Assembly: GCF_013072695.1 (NCBI RefSeq)
Contig: NZ_LXUK01000027.1
Location: 401,588 to 465,587, forward strand
Direction: 5' to 3'
Source of the DNA: Acinetobacter sp. Ac_5812
GTDB taxonomy: Bacteria > Pseudomonadota > Gammaproteobacteria > Pseudomonadales > Moraxellaceae
Length of the DNA stretch: 64,000 nt
A program made the position numbers and the translations under genes. Shown here one piece after another: positions 1 through 9,177 of this stretch. How positions within the stretch are numbered: position 1 is the stretch's first letter; each line of letters opens with the position of its first letter. The notes below the pieces were generated by a model that was given only the letters and a program-made list of their open reading frames with translations, did no database searches and was not told the DNA's origin.

Positions 1-1799
1 GAGGCTTTTACACCCGGTGCAAGATCGAGTTCAAAGCGTGTTACGACTGGTCCCGGCTGGGCTTCGACCACCTGAGCCTTTACATTAAACTCTTGTAGTT
101 TGATCTCCAAAAGCTCAGAAAGACGCGCGAGTTGCTCAGCGGTAAAATTGACCTTTTTGTTTGGATCAACTTCATCCAGTAATTCCAGACCTGGTAAAGT
201 CGGTAGATCACGGCGTTTTTGCGCGACTTGCATGGCGCGTGACATCGGACGACCAAACGCATCTGTTAATGGTGCATCTAGGTCAAAATCATCTTCTATA
301 TCCAAATCTGCATCAGGATCAGCTTTACCTGCGGTTTCTTGCCATGCTTCGATAAAGGCTTCTTTAGACAGTGTTTCTTTTTGTGTTGGTGTTGAAACTT
401 CAATCGGTGCTTTTACAAAAGCAGAGGATTGCGCATAACTGGTTGTTCGTGGTGAAGCCTGTTCACGCTCTTCTTCAACCAGAAGATCACTAAAATCATC
501 CATATCCTCTGCAACAACACGATGTATCTCATCTTGCGTGATATTTTGGACAGGAGCAACTGTATGCGACTGTGCAACTGTTGGTCTCGCAGATTCAGTG
601 ATCAGTGCTTCAATATCAGCCTCAAACTCTTCTTCATCAACAGGACTGTTTGGATTTGCTTGAGGCTCATGGGTAAATGGCGTATGTAAATCTGTCGCCG
701 TCTTACTATTTGGTACAGCAGCCAGCAACTCATCAAAAATTTGATCATCATTCCAATCTAAATTACTGTGATTGGATTTTTGTGTTGCCATCGCTACATC
801 TGCATACTGTGCCGGAGCATGAGGAGCGTCATCCGCTGCTCTTAACAATGCATCAATTTCTTGCTTATGGCTCGCATCATCGCGCTGTAAAGCACGCCAT
901 ACTTCACCTGTTTGAACCAAGCGTTGGCTTTCGGTTTCAAACTGGTGCGCACGTTGTAAAGTCTGTTCAAAATCTTCAATCTGCTCAGTTTGTACTGGCT
1001 GACTACCTTGTTGCTGCTCTTTGGCAAGCACATCGGCAAATAATTTTTCAGCCATCAACTGATGATGTGAATCATCAATTTTAATCAGTTTTGCTTGAAC
1101 TTGATTCGCTTTAGCGTCACTCGTATCTGCTACAAGATCAGACTCAGTTTGTACTTTATTCTTAATTGCAGGTGTATCGGCAGCAGCTAATTGCTCAGTC
1201 AGATCATATGCAGATTCATTCTGTGGGACATTTTTGTAGAATAAATCTTGTAAATAAGCAGGTGTATTTTTCAGTGTGATCCACGTTTTGTTCCACTGAA
1301 TGCCAAAGGCTAAAGTCAGTAATAAGATACTAAAAGCCAATAAGAATAAAGTTGCGCCATAGATGGTCAATAATTGGGATAAACTCTGCCCCAACTCATA
1401 ACCAATGATACCACCCGCTGCATTATCCAAAGTATCTGCAGGTGTATTCCAATGCAGATACAACAAGCTAGAAATGGAGAGGATCAAGAAAAACTGTGCA
1501 GCATAACGAAATGGGCGATTTAAAAAGCTTCTTGGCCACCAGACTTGAATGGCTTCAATAAACAAGAACAGAGGAATCAGCAAACTTGCCCATCCCAAAA
1601 AACCAAACAGTAAATCTGCGATCCAAGCACCTGCTACACCGCTGGCGTTTGAAACCTGCTGGGTATCACTGGAAATATGCATCCAGCCCGGATCAAATGG
1701 TGTATAGGTTACTGTGGCAAGAAATAAATAAATGCCAAAAGAAATCAAAAATAATGTCATTAAAAAGCGTTGTGCATAAACACTTGACACCGCAGTCAT
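1..1799 (-). CDS. ftsK: DNA translocase FtsK, N-terminal part (cut by left edge)
   Basis: Septum-anchored DNA pump that couples chromosome dimer resolution to cell division. About 599 codons are visible, reading leftwards from the ATG at 1797-1799. The first ~190 residues contain several hydrophobic segments, as in the FtsK membrane domain. A long acidic, Gln-rich linker follows. At the left edge comes the start of the motor region, with GPVVTRFEL and LAPGVKA typical of the FtsK alpha/beta domain. The Walker motifs and gamma domain would lie outside the window. The gene is divergent from trxB across a ~250-bp gap, which fits the common ftsK/trxB neighbourhood. The frame is open from start to edge, so I see no sign of disruption. 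Confidence 0.93.
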   Translation of the reverse strand, partial: MTAVSSVYAQRFLMTLFLISFGIYLFLATVTYTPFDPGWMHISSDTQQVSNASGVAGAWIADLLFGFLGWASLLIPLFLFIEAIQVWWPRSFLNRPFRYAAQFFLILSISSLLYLHWNTPADTLDNAAGGIIGYELGQSLSQLLTIYGATLFLLAFSILLLTLAFGIQWNKTWITLKNTPAYLQDLFYKNVPQNESAYDLTEQLAAADTPAIKNKVQTESDLVADTSDAKANQVQAKLIKIDDSHHQLMAEKLFADVLAKEQQQGSQPVQTEQIEDFEQTLQRAHQFETESQRLVQTGEVWRALQRDDASHKQEIDALLRAADDAPHAPAQYADVAMATQKSNHSNLDWNDDQIFDELLAAVPNSKTATDLHTPFTHEPQANPNSPVDEEEFEADIEALITESARPTVAQSHTVAPVQNITQDEIHRVVAEDMDDFSDLLVEEEREQASPRTTSYAQSSAFVKAPIEVSTPTQKETLSKEAFIEAWQETAGKADPDADLDIEDDFDLDAPLTDAFGRPMSRAMQVAQKRRDLPTLPGLELLDEVDPNKKVNFTAEQLARLSELLEIKLQEFNVKAQVVEAQPGPVVTRFELDLAPGVKA

Positions 1800-2051
1800 A
1801 TACAGTCCTGTAACCCAATTCGTTATTTGTTAGTATCTTTCAAGGCCCAAAATGCCTTAATCAATAAGTTTTATATTATGCACTCGTTCTTACAAAAAAG
1901 ATGCACGATTGTTTACTGTTGTTGTTAACATCCTGCTCGGATATAGCTCAATTCGATTGAGTTAATCAATATTATCCCGATGGATTTAAACCACTCCGCT
2001 CTGGATTCACGTATAATTTTAGCAGTTTTGATATAAAAAGGATGTTCTTTA

Positions 2052-3002
2052 ATGAGCGCTCGTCACTCACGGTTAATTATTTTGGGTTCTGGTCCTGCAG
2101 GCTATAGCGCAGCAGTCTATGCTGCACGTGCTAACCTCAAGCCAACACTGATTGCGGGTTTGCAATTAGGTGGTCAATTAACAACGACCACTGAAGTTGA
2201 CAACTGGCCAGGTGACCCAGAAGGATTAACTGGTCCTGTACTTATGGAACGTATGCAAGCTCATGCAGAACGTTTCGGTACAGAAATTGTCTACGATCAT
2301 ATCAATGAAGTAGATCTTAAAACTCGTCCATTCGTACTCAAAGGCGATATGGAAGAGTACACGTGTGATGCGTTGATTATTGCAACAGGTGCAACTGCAC
2401 AATACCTAGGTCTTGAATCTGAAGCTGCGTTTATGGGCCAAGGTGTAAGCGCATGTGCAACCTGTGATGGTTTCTTCTATAAGAACCAAAATGTCATGGT
2501 TGTGGGTGGTGGTAACACAGCAGTTGAAGAAGCACTTTATCTTTCTAATATTGCAGCGCATGTCACCCTTGTTCACCGTCGTGACAGCTTACGTTCTGAA
2601 AAGATTTTACAAGACCACCTTTTTGCCAAAGAAAAGGAAGGCAAAATCAGTATTATCTGGAACCATCAAGTAGATGAAGTCTTGGGTGACAAAACCGGCG
2701 TAACGGCTGTTCGTATTCAATCAACCCAAGATTCAAGCACGCAAGATGTGCAAGTTCAAGGCTTGTTTGTTGCGATCGGACATAAACCGAATACAGGTAT
2801 GTTTGATGGCCAGTTAAATCTTCGTGATGGCTATATCCAAGTGCATAGCGGCACTGCGGGTAATGCAACTGCTGCCTCTATTGAAGGCGTATTTGCTGCA
2901 GGTGATGTGGCGGATAGTATCTATCGCCAAGCGATTACTTCAGCGGGCTCAGGCTGTATGGCAGCATTAGATGCAGAGAAATATCTCGATAATCTAAACT
3001 AA
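2052..3002 (+). CDS. trxB: thioredoxin reductase (NADPH)
   Basis: Cytoplasmic flavoprotein that reduces thioredoxin with NADPH. The 316-aa protein is the usual length. The FAD-binding GSGPAG lies at residues 12-17, the redox-active CATC at 135-138, the NADPH motif GGGNTA shortly after residue 150, and the C-terminal GVFAAGDVAD FAD motif near 285. An AAGGA Shine-Dalgarno precedes the ATG, and a TATAAT at 2012-2017 is a plausible -10 element. A strong intrinsic terminator follows the stop. Assignment is secure. Confidence 0.97.
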   Translation: MSARHSRLIILGSGPAGYSAAVYAARANLKPTLIAGLQLGGQLTTTTEVDNWPGDPEGLTGPVLMERMQAHAERFGTEIVYDHINEVDLKTRPFVLKGDMEEYTCDALIIATGATAQYLGLESEAAFMGQGVSACATCDGFFYKNQNVMVVGGGNTAVEEALYLSNIAAHVTLVHRRDSLRSEKILQDHLFAKEKEGKISIIWNHQVDEVLGDKTGVTAVRIQSTQDSSTQDVQVQGLFVAIGHKPNTGMFDGQLNLRDGYIQVHSGTAGNATAASIEGVFAAGDVADSIYRQAITSAGSGCMAALDAEKYLDNLN

Positions 3003-3016
3003 TTAGGCCAATATTG

Positions 3017-3047
3017 AAAAACCACCAATCTTTGGTGGTTTTTTTTT
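3017..3047 (+). terminator. intrinsic terminator of trxB
   Basis: A perfect stem (AACCACCAA/TTGGTGGTT) followed by a run of T residues, 15 nt after the trxB stop. Confidence 0.9.
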
Positions 3048-3118
3048 GCGAGTATCCATACAATCGAAAAATTGACGGCTTTTTAAACATATCAACAATC
3101 AGTCTATAGGATATATCA

Positions 3119-4675
3119 ATGACAACGACCTGGACGAACGGCTACCAAACTGAAGTAAATTATACCTACGGTTATTATCGAGACCTCAGCCCGAATTTCC
3201 AAAAGTTTTGCTTACTTTTAAATGGCATCGATAGTCCAGATTTTCAGGAAAATCATAATCATTGTGAACTTGGCTTTGGTCAAGGTGTCAGTATTAATAT
3301 TCATGCAACCTGTAATGAAGCTGCATTCTACGGTACGGATTTCAATCCGGCACATGCAGCACATGCCAATCAACTGGCCGAACAAACCCAAACTGAACAT
3401 TATTTCTATGATGATAGTTTTGAAGAGCTGCTTAATCGTTCTGACCTCCCCATGTTTGATTCGATCAGCCTACATGGAATTTGGAGCTGGATCAGCTATG
3501 AAAATCAGCACATTATTCTCAAATTTATTCGTAAATTCTTAAAACCCAATGGTATTGTCTATATCAGCTATAATTGCGTTACCGGTTGGGCTGCCAATAT
3601 GCCAATTCGCGAACTGTTCCATAGCCATTTTAAGTTTAATAGCAAAAGTACCAATCCTCTGCAAAAGGTCAATGAAGCCCTGACCTTCAGTGAAGATTTA
3701 CTTAAGCAAAATCCAATTTTTGCGCAACGCAATCCCAATGCCGTACAAAAAGTTGCTGATTTAAAACAGCAAAATCCGAATTATTTGATTCACGAATACC
3801 TCAATCAAGATTGGCAATGTTTTTCCTTCCAGCAAATTGTCCGTATTCTGGATGAAATCAAACTATCCTATGCAGGTTCAACCGATTTAAATACACATCT
3901 CGATAACATCAATTTTTCAGAACAGCACCAAGCTTTTTTGAATGCCATTGAGCACCCTATTTTTAAAGAACAATGCCGCGACTATTTTGCCAACACGCAA
4001 TTTAGACGAGACTTGTTTATTCGAGGTAAAAATAACTTAACCCCATTACAAGCACAGGAACGACTGCGCAACACGGCCTTTGTGTTACTTACAGCCAAAG
4101 AACAACTACCAACCAGTATCAGTGGACTATTAGGCACCTTTAATTTAATTGAAGAAATTTATCTGCCCATCGGTGATAAATTTGCAAAGGAAAACTATCA
4201 ACCACTGACCATTTTTGAACTGGAACAAAGTCTGCCAGATCTCAACTATGCAAAAATTCTCAATGCTTTAGTCATTCTATCGCACCTTGGTTTAGCTCAA
4301 CCTTGCCAAAACTTAGACCCGAAGCAACAAACTTTAGAGCAATCCCAACGTTTAAATCACTATTTATTAAAGCAAGCGAGTTTTCATCAGAACTATAATG
4401 TCCTGATTAGCCCAATTACAGGAATCGGTATTCCAACTGAGCATTTCCATCAACTGTTCTATCGTGCACATTTCATTGATGGTTTAACATCAACAAGTGA
4501 ATTTGCACAATATGTACAGGATGCAATCAGCCAACTCAATTGGTTAGTCTTGGACAGCGAAGGTAAAACAGTATCAGACAAAGAAAAGAGTCTTGAAATT
4601 ATTCAAACTAAAGCTCAACTTTTCCTCGACAGTAAAAAATTAGAAATTGCTAAGCATTTACGTTTGTTTAATTAA
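3119..4675 (+). CDS. class I SAM-dependent methyltransferase with C-terminal regulatory domain
   Basis: A 518-aa protein. The N-terminal ~200 residues look like a Rossmann methyltransferase: motif I is CELGFGQGVS at residues 49-58, and an acidic strand (FYGTDFNPAHA) comes about 20 residues later. The remaining ~300 residues resemble the 'predicted methyltransferase regulatory domain' found fused to such enzymes in proteobacteria. The substrate is unknown. It stands alone between trxB and aat, with terminator-like hairpins on both sides, so it is probably monocistronic. The methyltransferase call is firm. The regulatory-domain name comes from memory of the family and is less sure. Confidence 0.75.
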   Translation: MTTTWTNGYQTEVNYTYGYYRDLSPNFQKFCLLLNGIDSPDFQENHNHCELGFGQGVSINIHATCNEAAFYGTDFNPAHAAHANQLAEQTQTEHYFYDDSFEELLNRSDLPMFDSISLHGIWSWISYENQHIILKFIRKFLKPNGIVYISYNCVTGWAANMPIRELFHSHFKFNSKSTNPLQKVNEALTFSEDLLKQNPIFAQRNPNAVQKVADLKQQNPNYLIHEYLNQDWQCFSFQQIVRILDEIKLSYAGSTDLNTHLDNINFSEQHQAFLNAIEHPIFKEQCRDYFANTQFRRDLFIRGKNNLTPLQAQERLRNTAFVLLTAKEQLPTSISGLLGTFNLIEEIYLPIGDKFAKENYQPLTIFELEQSLPDLNYAKILNALVILSHLGLAQPCQNLDPKQQTLEQSQRLNHYLLKQASFHQNYNVLISPITGIGIPTEHFHQLFYRAHFIDGLTSTSEFAQYVQDAISQLNWLVLDSEGKTVSDKEKSLEIIQTKAQLFLDSKKLEIAKHLRLFN

Positions 4676-4680
4676 TCTCG

Positions 4681-4719
4681 TATAGGGAGTGGCTCTGCTA
4701 ATGATTGCCATTCCCTATA
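4681..4719 (+). terminator. 13-bp stem-loop between the methyltransferase gene and aat
   Basis: TATAGGGAGTGGC at 4681-4693 pairs with GCCATTCCCTATA at 4707-4719 (one G-T pair). No long U-tract follows, so termination would be weak. The hairpin covers the upstream TTG at 4705, which argues that aat starts at the later ATG (4762). Confidence 0.5.
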
Positions 4720-4761
4720 ACTTCAGTTAGCTTAGAATTAATCTTATTAATTTTTTATGCT

Positions 4762-5493
4762 ATGCAACAACTCCCACCCTCGCAATATATTTTCCCGAAT
4801 CCAATCGAAGCCGATCCTGAAGGACAAGGATTTATTTGTATTGGTGCAGACCTGTCCCCCTCTACTTTATTTGAAGCCTACACACATGGGCTGTTCCCTT
4901 GGTTCAATGAAGACGAGCCAATTTGCTGGTGGAGTCCTGAACCTCGTTGCGTTATCGAGCCACATACTTACAAACCCAGTAAATCTTTAATTCGGAATAT
5001 GAAAAAGTACGATTATCGAATTACGATTAATCATGCTTTTGAGCAAGTGATTCGCTCATGCTCAATGCCGCGTAGCTATGCCAATGAAACCTGGATTAGT
5101 GAAGATATCATCGAAGGCTATTGCGCATTATTTCAAGCGGGTTATGCTTATAGTATTGAAGTCTGGCAGCAGGATAAATTGGTTGGGGGACTGTATGGTG
5201 TCAGTGTTGGCAAAGGCTGCTTTGGAGAGTCGATGTTTAGTACTGAAACTGACGTTTCTAAAATGGCTTTCTATACCTTAATGTTGATTGGGCAAGAAAA
5301 TCAGTTGCCGTGGATTGATTGCCAATTGGTCAATGATCACCTTTTAAGCCTCGGTGCTAGTACACTTTCTCGCCAAGCCTATCTTAAATCGTTACAAGAT
5401 GTAATTATTGCCCCCTCTATCAATTGGAAAAGTTATCAAGAACGTGTATTTTCAAGTAAAACAATAGCAGTTTTTGCAAAATTAGACGGTTAA
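4762..5493 (+). CDS. aat: leucyl/phenylalanyl-tRNA-protein transferase
   Basis: Transfers Leu or Phe from aminoacyl-tRNA to N-terminal Lys/Arg, creating N-degrons for ClpAP. From the ATG at 4762 the protein is 243 aa, close to the family norm. It carries the conserved FPWF(N) and ICWWSPEPRCVI blocks near residues 35-60, and GGLYGVSVGKGCFGESMFS in the C-terminal GNAT-like half. The frame extends upstream to a TTG at 4705, but that codon sits inside a hairpin. The gene lies 28 bp before bpt, so the two N-end-rule transferases probably form one operon. Confidence 0.96.
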   Translation: MQQLPPSQYIFPNPIEADPEGQGFICIGADLSPSTLFEAYTHGLFPWFNEDEPICWWSPEPRCVIEPHTYKPSKSLIRNMKKYDYRITINHAFEQVIRSCSMPRSYANETWISEDIIEGYCALFQAGYAYSIEVWQQDKLVGGLYGVSVGKGCFGESMFSTETDVSKMAFYTLMLIGQENQLPWIDCQLVNDHLLSLGASTLSRQAYLKSLQDVIIAPSINWKSYQERVFSSKTIAVFAKLDG

Positions 5494-5521
5494 CGGATTA
5501 ACACCTTGGAGGGACAGATTA

Positions 5522-6337
5522 ATGAAATCATATCAACCCAAGTCCCTTTTAAATGACTTACAGTACTATATTACGCCACCGCACGACTGCAGTTATCTTG
5601 ATAACAAATCAGCTCGAATGGTGTTCCTAGATCCAATTCACCGTATCGATGTGGTGACTTTGTCAGAACTTTCTCGCGTTGGTTTTCGTCGTAGCGGTGA
5701 TTTTGTCTATCGTCCTGAATGTCACTTATGTCGCCAATGCTTATCTTGCCGTGTTCCCGTTCAAGAATTTAAAATGAACAGCAGCCAAAAAAAAGCATGG
5801 AAACGCAATCAAGATTTGCAAATGAGTATTTTGCCGACCTCGCAAGCCACTCAACAACACTACGACCTATATGAACGTTATATCAATGAGCGTCACTCAG
5901 ATGGTGATATGTACCCTGCCAGTCTGGATCAGTTTGAAAAATTTCTGGTGCATAGCTGCACAGAAAGTTTCTTTATTGAACTTTGGAAAGACCAAAAACT
6001 GATTGGTGTTTCAACCTGTGATTTAATGGATGACGGGCTGTCAGCAGTCTATACCTTCTTTGATCCAGATGAACAACGTCGCTCTTTAGGTGTATTTGCG
6101 ATCCTTAAACAAATCGAATATGTACGTACATTGAACCTCGACTATTTATACCTAGGTTATTGGGTGCCACATTCACCCAAAATGAATTATAAATCGCAAT
6201 ATACGCCACTTGAATTATTGCTTGATGGGCAATGGCGTCGGCTTAATCGCCCACTCTCTGAAAATGAGATCCATCAGCTTGGAAATTCATTAATGAGTAC
6301 ACTACCTTCTGAATGGAATAATTTAATTATTAAATAA
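5522..6337 (+). CDS. bpt: aspartate/glutamate leucyltransferase (arginyltransferase family)
   Basis: Adds Leu to proteins with N-terminal Asp or Glu, complementing aat in the bacterial N-end rule. It is 271 aa. The Cys-rich CHLCRQCLSC is near residue 64. Ate1/Bpt blocks such as YERYINERHSDGDMYP and LGYWVPHSPKMNYKSQY are present. GGAGGGA lies ~9 nt before the ATG. The stop overlaps the 3' end of convergent rimI by 15 bp. In many proteobacteria aat and bpt are adjacent, as here. Confidence 0.95.
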   Translation: MKSYQPKSLLNDLQYYITPPHDCSYLDNKSARMVFLDPIHRIDVVTLSELSRVGFRRSGDFVYRPECHLCRQCLSCRVPVQEFKMNSSQKKAWKRNQDLQMSILPTSQATQQHYDLYERYINERHSDGDMYPASLDQFEKFLVHSCTESFFIELWKDQKLIGVSTCDLMDDGLSAVYTFFDPDEQRRSLGVFAILKQIEYVRTLNLDYLYLGYWVPHSPKMNYKSQYTPLELLLDGQWRRLNRPLSENEIHQLGNSLMSTLPSEWNNLIIK

Positions 6338-6784
6338 CGCTGCAAAATCATCCGTGCATGTTTTGACCATAATAACAGCATGCTCTCTTGAACCATCGGG
6401 ATTTGGATAATAATTTTTACGCAAATCAATTTGGTGAAAACCTGCCTTTTCATACAAACGAATTGCGGCTGTATTACTCTCACGAACTTCCAGAAAAATC
6501 TGGATCGGGTTATTTTTTAATTGCTGAATTGAACTTTCTAATAATTCATAACCCAGTCCTTTGCCCTGTTGGCTTGGGTGAATCGCCATCAACAATAAAT
6601 TCGCTTCATCCAAAACTGGCTGCAAAATACAGAAACCCACCACTTGATTGGCTTGCTCATACACCGTACATTGATAAGAGGCGAAGGATTCCTGAAACTG
6701 TTGCTTCGACCATGGGTGTGTTTGAACTAAAGCCTCAATTGCAGAAACACGATCTAAATCTTTTTCTTGCATCAATCGAATCAC
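6323..6784 (-). CDS. rimI: ribosomal protein S18 alanine N-acetyltransferase
   Basis: A GNAT-fold enzyme of 153 aa. The acetyl-CoA loop reads QQGKGLGYEL near residue 72-81, followed by LEVRESNTAAIRLYEKAGF, the classic RimI block. The C-terminal tail ends ...ADDFAALFNN-like, and its last codons overlap those of bpt on the other strand. RimI acetylates the N-terminal Ala of S18. Other GNATs cannot be excluded from sequence alone, but the full block pattern supports RimI. Confidence 0.88.
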   Translation of the reverse strand: MIRLMQEKDLDRVSAIEALVQTHPWSKQQFQESFASYQCTVYEQANQVVGFCILQPVLDEANLLLMAIHPSQQGKGLGYELLESSIQQLKNNPIQIFLEVRESNTAAIRLYEKAGFHQIDLRKNYYPNPDGSREHAVIMVKTCTDDFAALFNN

Positions 6785-6844
6785 GATCTGCTACTCTATA
6801 AAATACTGCTGCAGATTATCAGCAATTTAAAACAAAATTTGAAT

Positions 6845-6873
6845 AAAAAAATGGGCAGTTTTAACTGCCCATT
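6845..6873 (-). terminator. intrinsic terminator downstream of the first PF10118-type gene
   Basis: Minus-strand reading gives an ATGGGCAGTT-type stem followed by seven T residues, directly after the stop at 6878. Confidence 0.88.
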
Positions 6874-6877
6874 GAAG

Positions 6878-7762
6878 TTAACTTAGATTAAAACCCAATT
6901 CAGCACGCCATTTATTCAACAACACAGTAGTATCTTGATCGTTTGGGTGAAATTTCGGTCTTAAAAAATCCAATAAGGTTGGAATTTGGCGAGTCATAAA
7001 GCCTTTATAACCATACATAAACTTGATCATGTATTTGGTATCACGCCATGTTAATTTGCCGTCAGTTCGCAAAAGTTTTGCCGTGAAATAAGATTGAGTG
7101 ATAAAGATCAAACCCATCGCAATGACCAAAGCCAATGAACGCATAAAATACGCTTTAGGGCCTTGTCCATACATAGCTTCATAGACATCAAAGGCAACTG
7201 CCTTATGTTCATTTTCTTCTACTGCATGCCACATCCATAAATGGTACATGGTTTGATCCATAAACATGGCTTGGATGTCTGGATTACTCAACAACTCTTC
7301 GGCAATCGTAGAAGTAAAGTGCTCTAAGGCACAAGTTCCAGTAAGCCCAATCATCTCTTTACTAAAACCAAATGGTTTTAGTAATTTAGAAGCAACGCCT
7401 ATGGTGCGATTAATCAAACGTCCTGTTTGAGCCTCTAACTCACGAACATCATAACCGTAAGCTTGAGCTGAAGCATTAAAAGCCAAATGCTCTTTGGAAT
7501 GCATCGCTTCTTGACCAATAAAGGCACTAATTTCTTTCTGCAGTCGCTGATCCGCCAATTTAGGATCATTACGTACTGCACGGGTACTATTCACAAAGAA
7601 TTGCTCACCTTCAGGAAATAGTGCCGAAAGCGCAGTCATAAAATGTGTGAGTGCAGCGTCACCATTGGCCCAATAACGTGGAACCTCACCAAATTCAAAA
7701 TCCATTCGGCGTACGGGAAAGCTGGCGCCAGCACGGTTTGAAATATTAACTTTAGCATTCAT
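6878..7762 (-). CDS. metal-dependent hydrolase-like protein (PF10118 family), copy 1
   Basis: A 294-aa protein of the 'predicted metal-dependent hydrolase' family. His/Glu-rich helices are visible: FIGQEAMHSKEH, LEHFTSTIAEELL and WHAVEENEHKAVAFDVYE, which look like ligands of a di-metal centre. A hydrophobic segment (LALVIAMGLIFITQSYF) lies after residue 200. I chose the ATG at 7760-7762, not the upstream one at 7795. It has AGGAG at proper distance and aligns with the MNAKVN start of the paralogue. Each copy has its own terminator, so they are separately transcribed. The physiological substrate is unknown. Confidence 0.8.
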   Translation of the reverse strand: MNAKVNISNRAGASFPVRRMDFEFGEVPRYWANGDAALTHFMTALSALFPEGEQFFVNSTRAVRNDPKLADQRLQKEISAFIGQEAMHSKEHLAFNASAQAYGYDVRELEAQTGRLINRTIGVASKLLKPFGFSKEMIGLTGTCALEHFTSTIAEELLSNPDIQAMFMDQTMYHLWMWHAVEENEHKAVAFDVYEAMYGQGPKAYFMRSLALVIAMGLIFITQSYFTAKLLRTDGKLTWRDTKYMIKFMYGYKGFMTRQIPTLLDFLRPKFHPNDQDTTVLLNKWRAELGFNLS

Positions 7763-7836
7763 ACCCTGTTCTCCTATACGATGAATACGCTTCATTGATT
7801 ATTTTCTATACTTTATTTATACGCCCTTTTCAGCGC

Positions 7837-7857
7837 ATTCAATAAGTGCAGATAAGG
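7837..7857. promoter_or_regulatory. shared upstream box, copy 1
   Basis: An ATTCAATAAGTGCAGATAAGG-like block upstream of PF10118 copy 1. A near match lies at the same relative place upstream of copy 2 (8950-8970; common core AAGTGCAG). It could be an operator or promoter part retained after duplication. Confidence 0.4.
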
Positions 7858-7924
7858 TCATAAAAGCATCATCTTAGGACATGTCGCCTTGCTCAAAATC
7901 CTGTATGAAATGAATGATTAAAAT

Positions 7925-7956
7925 AAAAAAGGGAACAAAATTTATTGTCCCCTTTT
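7925..7956 (-). terminator. intrinsic terminator downstream of the second PF10118-type gene
   Basis: On the minus strand an AAGGGGACAA...TTGTTCCCTT stem is followed by a T-run. Confidence 0.85.
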
Positions 7957-7986
7957 CAGGAATTTCGAGACGAGAATAAGGAGAAT

Positions 7987-8868
7987 TTACAGACCTAATT
8001 TTGCCTTCCAATCTTGCAATAATTGCACAGTATCTAAGTCATTAGGATGGAAACCTGGCTTGAAATACGCCAACATTTCACCCGCCATTCCAGAGATAAT
8101 TCCTTTCGACGGACTATAGGCATATTCATAAATCATACCGAGCTCTTTGAGATTTAATTTTCCATCATCTTTCAAGAGCTTCAATACAAATGAAGATTGA
8201 GTCAAGAAAATTGCAACCATCGAAACGACCAGTGCAGTATTACGTAATGCGTAGGCCTTTACGCCACGACCAAAAATTTCTTCATACACATCATAAGCAA
8301 CTGCTTTATGCTCATTTTCTTCTACTGCATGCCATAACCACATATATTCCATAGTCTTGTCTTGCATTAACTCTTGAATATGCGGATTACGCAATAATTC
8401 TGACGCAATGGTTGCAGTAAAATGTTCGAGTGCTGTCGTTGCGGTCAAATCCACCATTTCTTGTGTCATACCGAATGGCTTAACCAATTTAGCAAATAGT
8501 TTACGGCCTGTTTGAATCACGACACCTGTTCTTCGTTCAAGTGTCTCAACATCATGGCCATACTTCTGAGCTGAAGCATTGAAGTTGACATGCTCTTGGG
8601 TATGCATTGCCTCTTGACCAATAAAAGCACTAATTTCTTTTTGCAATTTTTCATTGTCTTTAATGGCTGGGTGATAACGTACAGCACGCACTGAATCAAT
8701 AAATAGTTTTTCACCATCTGGAAATAGTGCAGATAAACCTGTCATAAAATGAGTTAATCCAGCAGAACCACTGACCCAATATTCAGGAACTTCATTAAAA
8801 TCAAAATTCATACGACGTACTGGGAAACTTGCACCTGCACGGTTTGAAACATTCACTTTAGCATTCAT
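7987..8868 (-). CDS. metal-dependent hydrolase-like protein (PF10118 family), copy 2
   Basis: A 293-aa paralogue of the next gene downstream, with the same motif order: FIGQEAMHTQEH, LEHFTATIASELL, WHAVEENEHKAVAYDVYEE. AGGAG lies ahead of the ATG. The N-terminal ~20 residues are almost identical between the copies and the C-termini diverge, as expected for an older tandem duplication. Upstream sequences share a ~21-bp box, which suggests common control. The reaction is unknown. Confidence 0.8.
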   Translation of the reverse strand: MNAKVNVSNRAGASFPVRRMNFDFNEVPEYWVSGSAGLTHFMTGLSALFPDGEKLFIDSVRAVRYHPAIKDNEKLQKEISAFIGQEAMHTQEHVNFNASAQKYGHDVETLERRTGVVIQTGRKLFAKLVKPFGMTQEMVDLTATTALEHFTATIASELLRNPHIQELMQDKTMEYMWLWHAVEENEHKAVAYDVYEEIFGRGVKAYALRNTALVVSMVAIFLTQSSFVLKLLKDDGKLNLKELGMIYEYAYSPSKGIISGMAGEMLAYFKPGFHPNDLDTVQLLQDWKAKLGL

Positions 8869-8949
8869 GCTGCCTACTCCTTTTCAGTGGAAAATCTCCA
8901 CTGAGTACTTTTGTTCGTTTTCTTGAGTTTTATATTACGGTTTTATACG

Positions 8950-8970
8950 AATCAATTAAGTGCAGTTTGG
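8950..8970. promoter_or_regulatory. shared upstream box, copy 2
   Basis: Counterpart of the box at 7837-7857: about 80 bp before the start of the second paralogue, with core TTAAGTGCAGTTTGG. Confidence 0.4.
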
Positions 8971-9003
8971 GACAGCGTATTATCAGTTTAGGACATGAGG
9001 AGG

Positions 9004-9123
9004 AAATTTTAATTGAGTATTAAAATTTTCGACGCAAGAGAAAAGAAGTGATAAGTGCAACTACTTTTCAGACCTAAAAGAAAAATTTAATTGAATATTC
9101 GGATTTTAGATATAAGAAAAGAA
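9004..9123. repeat. imperfect tandem ~43-bp direct repeat
   Basis: Two AT-rich units, 9004-9047 and 9082-9123, share the order TTTAATTGA-TATT-ATTTT-GA-AAGA-AAAGAA. They fill the 309-bp space between PF10118 copy 2 and tuf, where I see no gene. Confidence 0.5.
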
Positions 9124-9134
9124 ACCACAGACAT

Positions 9135-9163
9135 AAAAAAACACCCCAGAGGGGTGTTTTTTT
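9135..9163 (-). terminator. intrinsic terminator of tuf/str operon
   Basis: The ACACCCC AGA GGGGTGT stem is flanked by A-run and T-run, so it can work on either strand. It lies 15 nt beyond the tuf stop. Confidence 0.92.
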
Positions 9164-9177
9164 ATCACTCTAAGCGA

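Noticed and set aside
4705..4761. Upstream TTG extension of aat
   Set aside because: The TTG lies inside a strong hairpin and has no Shine-Dalgarno. The family N-terminus fits the ATG at 4762.
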